This document shows positions 42,039 through 51,486 of a DNA stretch of 64,000 bases, one piece after another (the stretch's first letter is position 1; the number at the start of each line of letters is the position of its first letter). The notes under the pieces are model-generated. The model worked only from the letters and a program-made list of their open reading frames with translations. It was not told where the DNA came from and did no database searches. The translations under genes were made by a program, and so were the position numbers. Source of the stretch: Citrobacter freundii (lineage in GTDB: Bacteria > Bacteroidota > Bacteroidia > Chitinophagales > Chitinophagaceae); the NCBI GenBank assembly GCA_003243445.1, contig QFQQ01000019.1, positions 26,536 to 90,535 of the forward strand. Reading direction: 5' to 3'.

Positions 42039-42163
42039 CCCACAATTAAAATTGTGGGCTAAACGACCATGCTGCGTTCGGGAAAGTGATTCGGAGAGGG
42101 TGCTGATGAAAATAAACGTTCGGTCATTTTGAGGTGCGACTAGCCCACAATTTTAATTGTGGG
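42039..42163. repeat. Type F double palindrome (CCCACAATT)
   Basis: Perfect 23-bp inverted pair at 42039-42061 and 42141-42163; each arm is also a hairpin itself (CCCACAATT-AA-AATTGTGGG). Hence two alternative structures exist: two small hairpins or one long stem. The flank 42006-42030 (CGCTAACGG facing GTTAGCG) is another small palindrome. The gap 41911-42385 holds no gene. Confidence 0.88.
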
Positions 42164-42385
42164 GGAGAAATGCGCGGTCTATTGGCCGTCGAAGGATTCT
42201 TCCCAACACGCTTATGAAGAGTTCAATTGAGCAGCTTTCCCATTGAAACAGATCGATAACCGGTCCATCGACGTTTTGCCAGATAGCAACCTATCCGGCA
42301 ACATAATAAGTAAAGGGTGCAGACTGTCCCCGCCTGCACCCCTTACATATTTTCAACTTCCTTTTACGCTTCCCTTGCAATCCCC

Positions 42386-42937
42386 CTATTCACTCTTCTT
42401 CTTTCTTCTCACCCTATCCATCTGGCTCTTATGCAAATAAACCTGGAAGCCGACATTCAATGCAAAGCCACCTGTTCCATCCAGGCTGTTATAGTCCGTG
42501 TGATCATAACCACCAAGAATATCAAGCGATACATGTTCGCTTATAAAGATGGCAGCGCCACCACCAAGAAAGAAGTTGGTGCCGTTGTTGGTTGTTGAAT
42601 TGCCGTTGAACTTAACCTTGGAACTAAGGAAATTAAAATTGCCATGGAGAATAGGACGCACCTGGTCATGACCAAAATAATAACGCACATAAGGCCCGAT
42701 GCCAAGCGCCGTTGTCTTTACGCTTCCATCTTTGGAATAATTGAGATTGACATTTCCGCCAAACGCAAAATTCCGGATGAAAAAGATACCTGCATTGGGA
42801 GTGAGACTGATCTCGGTATTGCCTGAAGTGTTCAGACGAAAATTTCCACCGACCATCCAGTCGCCTTTTTCGGTTTGCGCCTGGAGTGCTGCAAAGGATG
42901 TGGCCAGCAGCAGCATGCTGAGTACGAGTTTTTTCAT
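42386..42937 (-). CDS. Small outer-membrane beta-barrel protein
   Basis: 183 residues with signal peptide (LVLSMLLLATSFAALQAQ). Eight or so amphipathic strands are visible: WMVGGNFRLNTSG, FAFGGNVNLNYSKDG, LGIGPYVRYYFG, FFLGGGAAIFI, ALNVGFQVYLHK, fitting an OmpX/OmpW-like 8-strand barrel. After the last strand it has a basic tail (RVRRKKKSE), unusual for a barrel whose last residue normally is aromatic. Function unknown. Confidence 0.87.
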   Translation of the reverse strand: MKKLVLSMLLLATSFAALQAQTEKGDWMVGGNFRLNTSGNTEISLTPNAGIFFIRNFAFGGNVNLNYSKDGSVKTTALGIGPYVRYYFGHDQVRPILHGNFNFLSSKVKFNGNSTTNNGTNFFLGGGAAIFISEHVSLDILGGYDHTDYNSLDGTGGFALNVGFQVYLHKSQMDRVRRKKKSE

Positions 42938-42953
42938 GTTAGATGGTTTGCCC

Positions 42954-42961
42954 CAAAATTA
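42954..42961 (-). promoter_or_regulatory. Candidate -7 element for the small beta-barrel gene
   Basis: TAATTTTG on the minus strand matches TAnnTTTG, 16 bp before the ATG. No properly spaced TTG was found. Confidence 0.4.
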
Positions 42962-42994
42962 AGGTAATCAAACGAATGGAAGCATGTAACGGGT

Positions 42995-43140
42995 GAGAGA
43001 GGTTTCAGAGGTTCCAGGGGTTTCAGGGGTTCCAGACGTTATTTAGACAGCAGCAGTTTAATGAAATAGTAGCGGGCTTCAAATCGCGGCAGCAACCTCT
43101 GGAACCTCTGGAACTCCTGGAACCTCTGAAACCTCTCTTA
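42995..43140. repeat. Type B palindrome overlapping the SprT stop codon
   Basis: Left arm 42995-43035 and right arm 43094-43138 pair over about 40 bp with mostly G:T differences; units are GAGGTTTCA / GAGGTTCCA. The right arm runs into the stop codon of the SprT-like gene (43138-43140). Confidence 0.85.
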
Positions 43141-43764
43141 CCCCTTCGTCAACGGCTCCACCTCATACACCGGGCTGAACAAATATATCTTCCCGGTTTG
43201 CACTTCCACACACCGGAATCTTTTCCGCAGTTTATCTTTTTTCTGGAACACGCGTCCGTCCGGCGTACGGAATACGGCATCCATTGGTAACTCTTCCACC
43301 AGCCGGAGCCCGGCTGCGTCTTTATCATATCTGCGTAATACGCGCAGCAATCCGTCTTCCGCACAGGTGCTTGCCGCGGGATTGCGGAGGGAACGCATCA
43401 GTTCCTGCTCGATATCATCAGGAAATATTTTATGCTGAAGAAATTGCGCCAGTAATGAACCATACACGGCCTTCCATTCCTTTCCATGCGAATATACCTG
43501 GTTACCGTATTGTTCGAAGGTCAGCAGATGCGCCAATTCATGCAGCAGCGTGATGAGGAAAGAATATTTATTCAGGTTTCCATTTACACTGATCCGGTGA
43601 TTCTCGGCTTTTGTGCGGTGACGGTAATCTCCGAGAATGCTTTTCCTTTCACGGGCAACGGTAAGATGTACCTTGTGCTGCCGCAGATAAGTGAGTACGG
43701 GCTCATATGTTCCCGGTGGTAAATAATCCTGTAACTGCCCCATAGGGACCTCTTGCTTAGGCAT
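43138..43764 (-). CDS. SprT-like zinc metalloprotease-fold protein
   Basis: 208 residues. SFLITLLHELAHLLTFEQYG holds the HELAH zinc motif (75-79), with SHGKEWKAVYG providing the third His as in SprT/SPRTN. No zinc-ribbon of four Cys is present; only one Cys pair-like position (CAEDG, FRCVE) remains. Cytoplasmic. Its start overlaps the upstream membrane gene by 8 bp, so it is cotranslated with the AtpZ/bactofilin cluster although the functional link is unclear. Cleavage of DNA-protein crosslinks is known for eukaryotic SPRTN only. Confidence 0.9.
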   Translation of the reverse strand: MPKQEVPMGQLQDYLPPGTYEPVLTYLRQHKVHLTVARERKSILGDYRHRTKAENHRISVNGNLNKYSFLITLLHELAHLLTFEQYGNQVYSHGKEWKAVYGSLLAQFLQHKIFPDDIEQELMRSLRNPAASTCAEDGLLRVLRRYDKDAAGLRLVEELPMDAVFRTPDGRVFQKKDKLRKRFRCVEVQTGKIYLFSPVYEVEPLTKG

Positions 43765-44158
43765 TCTTTTTTTGCTTCAATAACCGCAGTAATGCGGACA
43801 CTTCAATAAAACTGTAGATCACATAAAGCGCCATGCAGCTGAATATTGCATTGCGGCTTACATTTTTGCCTGACAGCAGGATGTAGATCAACGCTGCTGC
43901 CACAAGTACAAAGAATTTAATGATAAAACCGCTATAGACTGCTCTTACAAATACATGCGGGTTGGGAGATCTGAAACTACGTTGAGTGACAACAATGGAA
44001 AGCATTGAAACCGCGGCGATCAGGAGGTTGCCGACGATCAGCACTTCATACTCTATACCTTTCTTTGCCAGCCAGGATTTGCCGGTGATCAGCACAGCGT
44101 TGAGAATAATAAATACGATGATCAGGGGGAAAAGGGGCGCTTTCTTATTTTGATCCAT
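43757..44158 (-). CDS. Four-helix membrane protein downstream of AtpZ
   Basis: 133 residues, four hydrophobic helices (FPLIIVFIILNAVLITG, VLIVGNLLIAAVSMLSIVV, FIIKFFVLVAAALIYILL, AIFSCMALYVIYSFIEV) and basic ends. The size, topology and place directly after an AtpZ gene suggest an ATP synthase assembly-type (AtpI-like) protein, but the atp genes themselves are outside the window, so this is inference. It overlaps both neighbours (14 bp upstream, 8 bp downstream). Confidence 0.85.
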   Translation of the reverse strand: MDQNKKAPLFPLIIVFIILNAVLITGKSWLAKKGIEYEVLIVGNLLIAAVSMLSIVVTQRSFRSPNPHVFVRAVYSGFIIKFFVLVAAALIYILLSGKNVSRNAIFSCMALYVIYSFIEVSALLRLLKQKKNA

Positions 44159-44384
44159 TCTTTTTTGAATTACCGGTTTCCCGTATCAGTTTATAAAAAA
44201 ATCCAACCAGGATGAGCAAAGGTAATGCAATGGAAAATAATGGCAGGGTATGAAGCCATTGGTCGGCTTTGTACCCCAAAAAAAGGCCTGCGCCAATGGA
44301 CACCAGCATTTCGGTGCCCAGGGCGGCATATTTTAAAAGGTTATTGTTCTTTAAATTACTGGAGGGCGAGTTTTTCTGTTCCAT
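44145..44384 (-). CDS. AtpZ/AtpI-family small membrane protein
   Basis: 79 residues with two helices: YAALGTEMLVSIGAGLFLGY with Gly-x-Gly spacing, then LFSIALPLLILVGFFYKLIR. This is the AtpZ pattern (AtpZ helps ATP synthase assembly or ion supply). The start overlaps the end of the bactofilin gene by 29 bp, indicating tight coupling. No F-type ATPase gene lies within the window on this side. Confidence 0.88.
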   Translation of the reverse strand: MEQKNSPSSNLKNNNLLKYAALGTEMLVSIGAGLFLGYKADQWLHTLPLFSIALPLLILVGFFYKLIRETGNSKKNGSK

Positions 44385-44787
44385 TCAGGCTTACGTTGCT
44401 GAGGTCGATCGATTCAGCCGCAGCCCCGCCCATGTGGCATTGACCATTAAATGTTGCGGAAGGCTCCACCTGAAGTTTACCTGCATAGAGATTACCGTTT
44501 ATGATCGCATCTCCGCGCAGTTGCAACAGATCTTTTGCCTTCACATTACCGGTTACCTTGCCGATGATATCAGCCTGGTTGCCCTTGATATCGCCTTCTA
44601 CAACGCCGTTGGCCCCTACCACTACTTTGGCAGTACTGGTAATATTGCCGATGATCGTGCCATCAATACGGAGATCGCTGTTGCTGCTGATATCACCTTT
44701 GAGGGTAGTGCCGGCACCAATGAGCGTGGTACCGTTACCGGTTGATTTTTCGGTCTGCATTTCGGTTTTGTTTTTAGCATTAAACAT
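44356..44787 (-). CDS. Bactofilin (polymer-forming cytoskeletal protein)
   Basis: 143 residues. Central beta-helix repeats with the typical hydrophobic/Gly/Asp rhythm: TTLKGDISSNSDLRIDGTII, GNITSTAKVVVGANGVVEGD, IKGNQADIIGKVTGNVKAKD, LLQLRGDAIINGNLYAGKL. Unstructured ends flank it. Bactofilins polymerise without nucleotide and organise envelope enzymes, often M23 peptidases encoded next door; the gene upstream here resembles the N-terminal part of such a peptidase. Confidence 0.94.
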   Translation of the reverse strand: MFNAKNKTEMQTEKSTGNGTTLIGAGTTLKGDISSNSDLRIDGTIIGNITSTAKVVVGANGVVEGDIKGNQADIIGKVTGNVKAKDLLQLRGDAIINGNLYAGKLQVEPSATFNGQCHMGGAAAESIDLSNVSLNGTEKLALQ

Positions 44788-44821
44788 AGATATTGATTTA
44801 TAATACGAGCAAACTGGATTT

Positions 44822-44927
44822 CAAAGTAAAAAGTCAACATTAAAAAGTCAAAAATCAAAAAGCCTCCGTTTATCTAACGTTTTTTCCGGGTGGAGATTTT
44901 TAATTTTTACTTTTTAATTTTGAATTA
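44822..44927. repeat. Type D palindrome with AAAAAGT(C/A) units
   Basis: Left arm 44822-44867 (units AAAAAGTCA, ending AAAGCCTCC) and right arm 44892-44927 (GGAGATTTTTAATTTTTAC and so on) form an AT-rich inverted pair that resembles a bidirectional terminator with extended arms. It fills the gap between the membrane stub and bactofilin genes. Confidence 0.75.
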
Positions 44928-44932
44928 ACGCA

Positions 44933-45328
44933 TCAGTCGTCCGACAATTCATCCTTCGGCACCTGCAACTGTATGGTATCCAACGAGGCCGGAGCATCGC
45001 CACGCAACACACGCTTGATATTCTCGTTATATTTTTCCTGGTTACTCATCGCCTTGTTCAGCGAATCCACCTGGTATTTCATCTGGCGGTATTCCCGGCC
45101 CACTTTCAGGTCATCATACCCCGGGATATAGTATTTCAACGGCGTAAAAACTATCAGCGCTACCGTAAGCCCGACGAGAACAACAAAAATTGTGCTCAAA
45201 CCGATATACACGCTGAGTCTGGATAACTTGAATGTCACCACCTCCTCATACGTGTCATCGTTCATCACGACCAGCCTGTAGCGATTGCGGAGCCTCTGCA
45301 ACGTTGACTCTGCGTCCAGTTTTGCCAT
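44933..45328 (-). CDS. Membrane-anchored coiled-coil stub resembling M23 peptidase N-terminus
   Basis: 131 residues: cytoplasmic lead RYRLVVMNDDTYEEVVTFKL, one helix (VYIGLSTIFVVLVGLTVALI), FTPLKYYIPGYDD, then a periplasmic coiled coil (QVDSLNKAMSNQEKYNENIK). From memory this order is the N-terminal half of Bacteroidota bactofilin-associated M23 metallopeptidases. Here the protein ends after KDELSDD and no peptidase domain follows in any frame of the 145-bp gap. It may be a naturally short anchor or a truncated gene. The link to bactofilin is retained. Confidence 0.85.
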   Translation of the reverse strand: MAKLDAESTLQRLRNRYRLVVMNDDTYEEVVTFKLSRLSVYIGLSTIFVVLVGLTVALIVFTPLKYYIPGYDDLKVGREYRQMKYQVDSLNKAMSNQEKYNENIKRVLRGDAPASLDTIQLQVPKDELSDD

Positions 45329-45396
45329 ATCTGAATTTTAAAAGACGCTTAAAGGTAAGGAATGAGGTTTATTTTTGCCAGTGTCTTCGGGGATTT

Positions 45397-45469
45397 CGAT
45401 GACCGATGTTCGATGGCCGATGATCGCAAACCGCCATTTCGAGCATCGACCATCGAACATCGGACACCG
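45397..45469. repeat. Type C hairpin with CGATGTTCGATGG units
   Basis: 30-bp arms at 45397-45426 and 45440-45469 (ACCGATGTTCGATGG and its complement) pair with four differences around a 13-bp loop. It lies in the divergent gap between the membrane stub and SprE/PorW genes. Confidence 0.85.
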
Positions 45470-45543
45470 AAACAAAAAAATCGGTTATTTTTTATACTAA
45501 ATTGTCTGAATTTCAGTTATTAAGAATTCATCTTACACGGATA

Positions 45544-48500
45544 ATGTTTTCAGCCAGATATACCAGGTCCTTTGTTTTTTTGATCCTTTTGTTTTTCCAG
45601 GCAGCACCGGATTGCCTGGGGCAGATGGGTTTTACATTCGATGTCGACAAACCAAAGGAGTTCGAGAACAGAAAACTGCGGGGTGAAAAAACGCCTACTG
45701 ATAAAAAGATCAAAGGCGTGCGCCGGTTCATGCAGAATACGGTCACACATTACAACTACTACTTCAACGCCAACAATAAACTGAACGAAGTGCTTGCCCG
45801 CGCAAAAGCTTCTTTCAAAGATGACTACTCCCGCCTGCTGCCCTTCTACAATTACAGCCTGGATGTAACTGCGGCGGACAGCATTCAGCTTGATTCAGTC
45901 TCTTACAAAGCGCAGAGCGGGATCATCCTGCATGATCTCCGCAGCGATTGGGCAGATAATATGTACCTGCTCTGGGGAGCTTCCTATTATCTGCAAAAGC
46001 AATTCGATTCCGCTTACCTGATGTTCCAGTTCATCAATTATGCTTTTGCTGAAAAAGAAAAAGACGGATACTATCGTACCATCGGCAGCGCCAGAGATGG
46101 CAACAACGCACTCAGTGTTTCCAGCAAGGAAAAGAAAAGCATCACCAGTAAGGTTTTTTCAGAACCGCCAAGCAGGAACGATGCCTTCATCTGGCAGATC
46201 CGTAATTACCTGGCACAGGATCGTTTTTCCGATGCCTCTACACTGATACAGGTGCTGAAGAACGATACATTATTTCCCGCGCGTCTGCATAACGACCTCG
46301 AAGAAGTGCAGGCATATCTGTTTTACAAACAAAGCAACTGGGACAGTACCGCTGCTCACCTTGAAAAAGCGCTGAGCAATGCCGCCAACAAACAGGAAAA
46401 GGCCCGCTGGGAATACCTGCTTGGACAACTATACGAAAGCACCCGGAAACTGGAAACCGCTGCAGACTGGTATGAAAAATCCATCGCGCATACAACAGAT
46501 CCGATCATGGACGTGTATGCAAGACTCGCGGGTGTGCGTGTGCACAAGTCCGACAGCGCGAAAGATTATATCGCTGAAAATATCGCCACGCTCATAAAGA
46601 TGGCCCGCAGGGATAAATACACTGATTATCGTGACATCATTTACTACATGGCTGCGCAGATGGAACTAGAGCGGAACAACTCTGCCGGAGCACTCGATCT
46701 GCTTTCAAAGGGCACCAGGTACATTGGCAAAAATTCGAATCTCCGCAACAGATTGTTCCTGCAAATGGCCGAACTTTCTTTTGAAAAAGGTCTGTACCGC
46801 CAGTCTGTTAACTTCTATGACAGCCTTCAGATGGATGATCCGATGTTTACCGATCCCGAAGCGATCACAACAAAAAGAAACATATCTGGACGATTGGCGG
46901 ATTACACCGAAGTGATCTCAAGACAGGATAGTCTTCAGCACCTCGCTTCCCTGGAAGAAGATGACCGCAAGGATAAAGTAAAAAAAATGGTTCGGATGCT
47001 TCGCAAACAGCAAGGGCTGAAAGATGAAAGCACTGTGACCACCGGATCTGCAGTGGCATCACAAGCCACTCCCTCCCTCTTTAGTGATGGCAGTAAGGGC
47101 GAATGGTATTTCTATAACTCTAATGCAAGGCAAAAAGGATTGAGCGACTTCCGCACTAAATGGGGCACCAGGAAGAATACCGATAACTGGCGAAGAAGCG
47201 CTGCTCAGAATGTCGTGGCAAATAATCCTTTAAACAATCCGGCACTACCCGGAGCAACCGGCAGGGCCACAGATACCGCCGCGGGATCAACAGAAATTAC
47301 ATTTGACGCCCTCTATGGACGCATCCCGCTTACACCGGAAAAAATGAAGCAGTCAAATGATTCAGTGCAGAACGCGCTCTTCAATATGGGTGCAACATTT
47401 ATCCAGGAACTGGAAGACTGCCAGCACGGTACTGTAACACTGGAAGATCTTCGTACGCGTTTTCCCCAGGCGCCAAAAATGGATGAAATATTATTCAATC
47501 TTTATTTCTGCTATACTAAAAACGGAGAGACAGTAAAAGCTGATGGCATTAAAAAATTGATGGGACAACAGTTTGCAAAAAGCAATTTCAATACCATCAT
47601 CACTACCGGGAAAGATCCGCTGGCAACAGGACCAAAACCTGAAGCAACAAAGCTTTACGAAAAGATCTATGATCTCTTCCTTGAAGGAAGCTTTACAGAG
47701 GCTGTTGCGCAGAAGAAAACAGCTGACAGCATCTATGGCCGAAATTACTGGACGCCACAGTTATTGTATATCGAAGCAGTATATTACATAAAACAACGCG
47801 AAGACAGTGTTGCAAAAAAAGTGTTGAACGATATCATCACACAATTTGCCGGTAACGTCCTTACACCAAAAGCCGCTACCCTGCTGGATGTACTGAACCG
47901 CAGAAAAGAAATTGAAGAAGAGCTGCGCAATATGGTGATCAATATGCCTGCGGAAGATACAACGCAGCGAACACAGCCCGTTATTCCTGCGCCGGTGATC
48001 ACACAACCGCCATCGCTGGTGAAAACGGATATCAGGATGCCTGCTTCGAAAGACAGCCTGAGCATCTCCAAACCTGCACAAGGTGCGCCAGGGCTTGTAC
48101 AAAAACCGATCAGGATCGCAAAAGACAGCATACCTCCGCCACCGGACACAACGGCGGCGAAAAAAGATACAGCGCTGATCGCTAAAGCTCCGCCACGGGA
48201 TTCAACGGCGAAGAAAGACACGGCTTTGACGAAGGTGACCGCGCCTCCGGGCAGTCCGTTCAGCTTCAATCCTGAAACACCGCATTATGTGGTGATCATT
48301 CTTAACAAGGTTGATCCTGTATTTGTAAACGAAGCAAGAAACGCATTCTATCGGTATAACCGCGACACTTATTACAATAAGACCATGCAGGCGGAACTGG
48401 TGGAGATCGATAATGAGAACCGGCTGTTGCTGATCAGTCCTTTCAAAACCGCGGCAGAAGCGATCGCCTATATCGATCAGACAAAACCAAGAACTTCAAC

Positions 48501-48639
48501 TGAGATCGTGCCCTGGCTGAAAGGTGGAAAATACACCTACTCTATCATCACGGAAAAGAACCTGGAAGTGCTGAAGGGCAATAAAGACATCAATGCTTAT
48601 ACACAGTTCCTCGAGAAAATGGTTCCGGGTAAGTTTTAA
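45544..48639 (+). CDS. porW: SprE/PorW-like TPR protein of type IX secretion
   Basis: 1031 residues from ATG 45544, which gives a signal peptide (FVFLILLFFQAAPDCLG). KLLPFYNY-type segment and repeated TPR-like helices run to about 480, linkers rich in Pro/Ala/Lys with DSTAKKDTA repeats occupy about 830-910, and the end (HYVVIILNKVDPVFVNEARN, FYRYNRDTYYNKTMQAELVE, YTQFLEKMVPG) matches the conserved C-terminus I associate with PorW/SprE. SprE/PorW is a periplasmic-side component of the type IX secretion and gliding apparatus. A canonical lipobox is not evident, unlike some relatives. PBP1A follows on the same strand. Confidence 0.88.
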   Translation: MFSARYTRSFVFLILLFFQAAPDCLGQMGFTFDVDKPKEFENRKLRGEKTPTDKKIKGVRRFMQNTVTHYNYYFNANNKLNEVLARAKASFKDDYSRLLPFYNYSLDVTAADSIQLDSVSYKAQSGIILHDLRSDWADNMYLLWGASYYLQKQFDSAYLMFQFINYAFAEKEKDGYYRTIGSARDGNNALSVSSKEKKSITSKVFSEPPSRNDAFIWQIRNYLAQDRFSDASTLIQVLKNDTLFPARLHNDLEEVQAYLFYKQSNWDSTAAHLEKALSNAANKQEKARWEYLLGQLYESTRKLETAADWYEKSIAHTTDPIMDVYARLAGVRVHKSDSAKDYIAENIATLIKMARRDKYTDYRDIIYYMAAQMELERNNSAGALDLLSKGTRYIGKNSNLRNRLFLQMAELSFEKGLYRQSVNFYDSLQMDDPMFTDPEAITTKRNISGRLADYTEVISRQDSLQHLASLEEDDRKDKVKKMVRMLRKQQGLKDESTVTTGSAVASQATPSLFSDGSKGEWYFYNSNARQKGLSDFRTKWGTRKNTDNWRRSAAQNVVANNPLNNPALPGATGRATDTAAGSTEITFDALYGRIPLTPEKMKQSNDSVQNALFNMGATFIQELEDCQHGTVTLEDLRTRFPQAPKMDEILFNLYFCYTKNGETVKADGIKKLMGQQFAKSNFNTIITTGKDPLATGPKPEATKLYEKIYDLFLEGSFTEAVAQKKTADSIYGRNYWTPQLLYIEAVYYIKQREDSVAKKVLNDIITQFAGNVLTPKAATLLDVLNRRKEIEEELRNMVINMPAEDTTQRTQPVIPAPVITQPPSLVKTDIRMPASKDSLSISKPAQGAPGLVQKPIRIAKDSIPPPPDTTAAKKDTALIAKAPPRDSTAKKDTALTKVTAPPGSPFSFNPETPHYVVIILNKVDPVFVNEARNAFYRYNRDTYYNKTMQAELVEIDNENRLLLISPFKTAAEAIAYIDQTKPRTSTEIVPWLKGGKYTYSIITEKNLEVLKGNKDINAYTQFLEKMVPGKF

Positions 48640-48790
48640 CGGAATTAGATAAGCCAATTTTGGTATTTTCGCCTCTGTCTGCCTTCGCCATGTTTGGCAG
48701 ACGAGGTCTGCGTGACCTTCAGCAGCAACAGCGTGTGCCGGAGCTTTAGCGCAGGCAATCACATCAATCTAATACCACTATTTTTTATAT

Positions 48791-51208
48791 ATGAAAAGAT
48801 CAGTTCGCATCTTCTGGTACATTTTCCTGGGCGGTTTCGGCGCACTCGTGCTCCTTATCCTTCTCGCCAATTTTGGCGTGTTTGGGAAAATGCCTTCACT
48901 ACAGGAACTTGAAAATCCATCCATTCAGCAGGCGTCTGAAGTGATCGCCATTGATGGAACACTGATGGGTAAATACTATACCGACCGCGGCAACCGCAGC
49001 AATGTAAAGTACCGCGATATTTCTCCCAATGTGATCAATGCGCTGGTAGCAACCGAAGACGAACGTTTTTATGACCACGCAGGCATTGACACCCGTTCTA
49101 CCCTCCGCGCGATATTCACCGCCGGCCGTCAGGGCGGTGGCAGTACCATCACACAACAGCTGGCAAAAGCCTTGCTTGGCCAGGGAAGTAAGAATTCACT
49201 GAACAGGGCTGTAGAAAAAATAAAGGAATGGATCATTGCGATCAAACTGGAAAGAAATTTCACTAAAGAAGAGATCATCACGCTTTACCTGAATGCTGTT
49301 CCATTTGGTGATAATATCTATGGCATCCGCAATGCATCACGCACATTTTTTCAGAAGGAACCTGACCGGCTTGCGGTGGAAGAAGCCGCCGTACTGATCG
49401 GCATGCTTAAAGCAAACTACACTTACAACCCGATGCGCAATCCCAAGGCAGCACTCGATCGCCGCAATGTGGTACTTGGGCAGATGGTAGCAAATGACAA
49501 GATCAGCGCAGGCGAAGGTGCCAGGCTGAAGGCCCTGCCCATCAAACTGAACTATCGCAAACTGGATGAGAACAATGGTTATGCACCTTATTTCCGCGAG
49601 GTATTGCGCGACGAAGTGAAGACTGCATTAAAAGATCTGGAGAAACCGGATGGTGGCAAATATGATATTTATAAAGACGGACTGAAGATCTTTACCACCA
49701 TCAATCCGCGCATGCAGGAATATGCAGAAGAAGCCGTGGCTTCCCACATGCCCACCTTGCAGAAAGCATTGCTTGCACAGGCAAAACTGAAAAACGGAAC
49801 GATCTGGAAAGAACATGAGAATGTACTGGAGTCTGCCATGAAAGCCAGCGATCGCTGGAAAAATCTTGCAGAAGATGGCTTAACTGATAAAGAGATCAAA
49901 GCGACATTCTACAAAAAAACACCGATGAAGATCTTTGCCTGGAACAGCAACCGGCAAAAAGATACAACGATGACGCCTTATGATTCCATCAAGTACCATC
50001 GCCAGATGCTGCAAACAGCGTTCATGGTAATGGACCCGCAAACAGGTGAAGTGAGGGCATGGGTTGGTGGTATTGATTTTAAAACTTACAAACTGGACCA
50101 CGCCAATATGCGCACCAAGCGCCAGGTGGGGTCTACCATCAAACCATTGTTATACACACAGGCAATGGAAGAACGGGGTTTTACACCTGAAACAGAAGTG
50201 ATCGATCAGCAACAGAATTTTGGTAATGGTCAGCTCGTGCCGGCTACTACGAAAAGCTGCAGCGGCCGCACAATGACGATGGCTTCCGCATTAGCCGGTT
50301 CACGCAACTGTGCTACCGCTTTCATCATGAAGCAAGTAGGACCAAAACAGTTTGCAGAATTCCTTGGCCGGCTGAATATCCCTACCAAAGTGGAAGCCTT
50401 CCCTTCGATCGCGCTTGGCGCCTGTGACCTTTCACTGTTTGAAATGATGTGGGGGTATAGCATATTCGGCGGACGTGGTTTTACCACCAAACCATATTTT
50501 ATCAGCCGCATCGAAGACCGGAACGGCAATGTGATCAAACGTTTCGACTACAGCGTGAACCGCAAAGAAGCAGTAAGCGAGGCAACCGCTTACAATATGG
50601 CAAGGATGATGCAGGGCACGGTCGATTTTGGTACTGCAGCGGGGCTGCGTTCAAGACTTGGCGCTGCGGAAATGTCAGGAAAAACCGGTACAACCAACGA
50701 CAATGCGGACGGCTGGTTCATGGGTTATACGCCACAATTGCTCGGTGGCGTCTGGATAGGTTGCGATGACCGCTTCATCCGTATCGAGAACAACCTCGGT
50801 TACGGTGGCCGCGCAGCAATGCCTATCTGGGAAAAGTTCTTCCAGAAAGTATACGCCGACAAAACACTCGGTATCGATCGCGATGCACGCTTCGTACAAC
50901 CTGCTGATGCGAAGATCTATGTCAACAGCGCCGATGACGAACCATTCACAGAAACCGTAGAACCAGGCGCCGAGGGTGTTGACCAGGGCGTGGGCAATGC
51001 AACAGACTATAATGTAAGCCATGATTACATCGGCCCCGAATCCAAACCGGTAGTAGATGAGGATAAACCAGCGAAGAAAGACACAACAAACAAACAGGAT
51101 AAGAAACCGGTCAATCAATCGAAACCGATCGGATCAGGAGAAGAACAACCAAAAAAGAAAAAGGGATTTTTGAACAGGTTGTTTGGAAAGAAGGATAAGA
51201 AAGAATAG
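48791..51208 (+). CDS. mrcA: Class A penicillin-binding protein (PBP1A type)
   Basis: 805 residues. One N-terminal anchor helix (about 7-27). Transglycosylase domain: ATEDERFYDHAGID (E89), GGGSTITQQLAKALLGQ and IKLERNFTKEEIITLYLN. Transpeptidase domain: GSTIKPL (Ser about 447, SxxK), SGSRNCA (SxN) and SGKTGTTND (KTG, about 632). The last 80 residues form a Lys/Asp-rich disordered tail ending KKKKGFLNRLFGKKDKK. It polymerises and crosslinks peptidoglycan. A short palindrome GTCTGCC...GGCAGAC (48677-48702) and a TATTTTCG near -7 box lie in the upstream gap. Confidence 0.97.
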   Translation: MKRSVRIFWYIFLGGFGALVLLILLANFGVFGKMPSLQELENPSIQQASEVIAIDGTLMGKYYTDRGNRSNVKYRDISPNVINALVATEDERFYDHAGIDTRSTLRAIFTAGRQGGGSTITQQLAKALLGQGSKNSLNRAVEKIKEWIIAIKLERNFTKEEIITLYLNAVPFGDNIYGIRNASRTFFQKEPDRLAVEEAAVLIGMLKANYTYNPMRNPKAALDRRNVVLGQMVANDKISAGEGARLKALPIKLNYRKLDENNGYAPYFREVLRDEVKTALKDLEKPDGGKYDIYKDGLKIFTTINPRMQEYAEEAVASHMPTLQKALLAQAKLKNGTIWKEHENVLESAMKASDRWKNLAEDGLTDKEIKATFYKKTPMKIFAWNSNRQKDTTMTPYDSIKYHRQMLQTAFMVMDPQTGEVRAWVGGIDFKTYKLDHANMRTKRQVGSTIKPLLYTQAMEERGFTPETEVIDQQQNFGNGQLVPATTKSCSGRTMTMASALAGSRNCATAFIMKQVGPKQFAEFLGRLNIPTKVEAFPSIALGACDLSLFEMMWGYSIFGGRGFTTKPYFISRIEDRNGNVIKRFDYSVNRKEAVSEATAYNMARMMQGTVDFGTAAGLRSRLGAAEMSGKTGTTNDNADGWFMGYTPQLLGGVWIGCDDRFIRIENNLGYGGRAAMPIWEKFFQKVYADKTLGIDRDARFVQPADAKIYVNSADDEPFTETVEPGAEGVDQGVGNATDYNVSHDYIGPESKPVVDEDKPAKKDTTNKQDKKPVNQSKPIGSGEEQPKKKKGFLNRLFGKKDKKE

Positions 51209-51222
51209 TTGACAGATGATAA

Positions 51223-51260
51223 AAAGAAAAATGCCGGTCCAATGACCGGCATTTTTCTTT
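51223..51260 (+). terminator. Terminator after PBP1A
   Basis: Perfect 17-bp stem: AAAGAAAAATGCCGGTC (51223-51239) with 51244-51260 and a 4-bp loop, T-rich on the exit side, 15 bp after the stop codon. Confidence 0.9.
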
Positions 51261-51486
51261 AACCGATTTCGGATAGTACACAAAGGTTAGAAGTTATATT
51301 GTATTGCTGTCAGGTAAAATGTCGATGGGTTGATTGTCGGTCCATTTTTAAAAGGAAGGGTGATAGTGAGTATTATATTCGGTGAATTTTTGACAACAGT
51401 TTATTGGGAAGATGCCTTCAAACAGCTAATAGGTCGCGCATTTCTCACCTATAATTAAAATTCAATGTCGTTTAGGAGCAAAGAGT

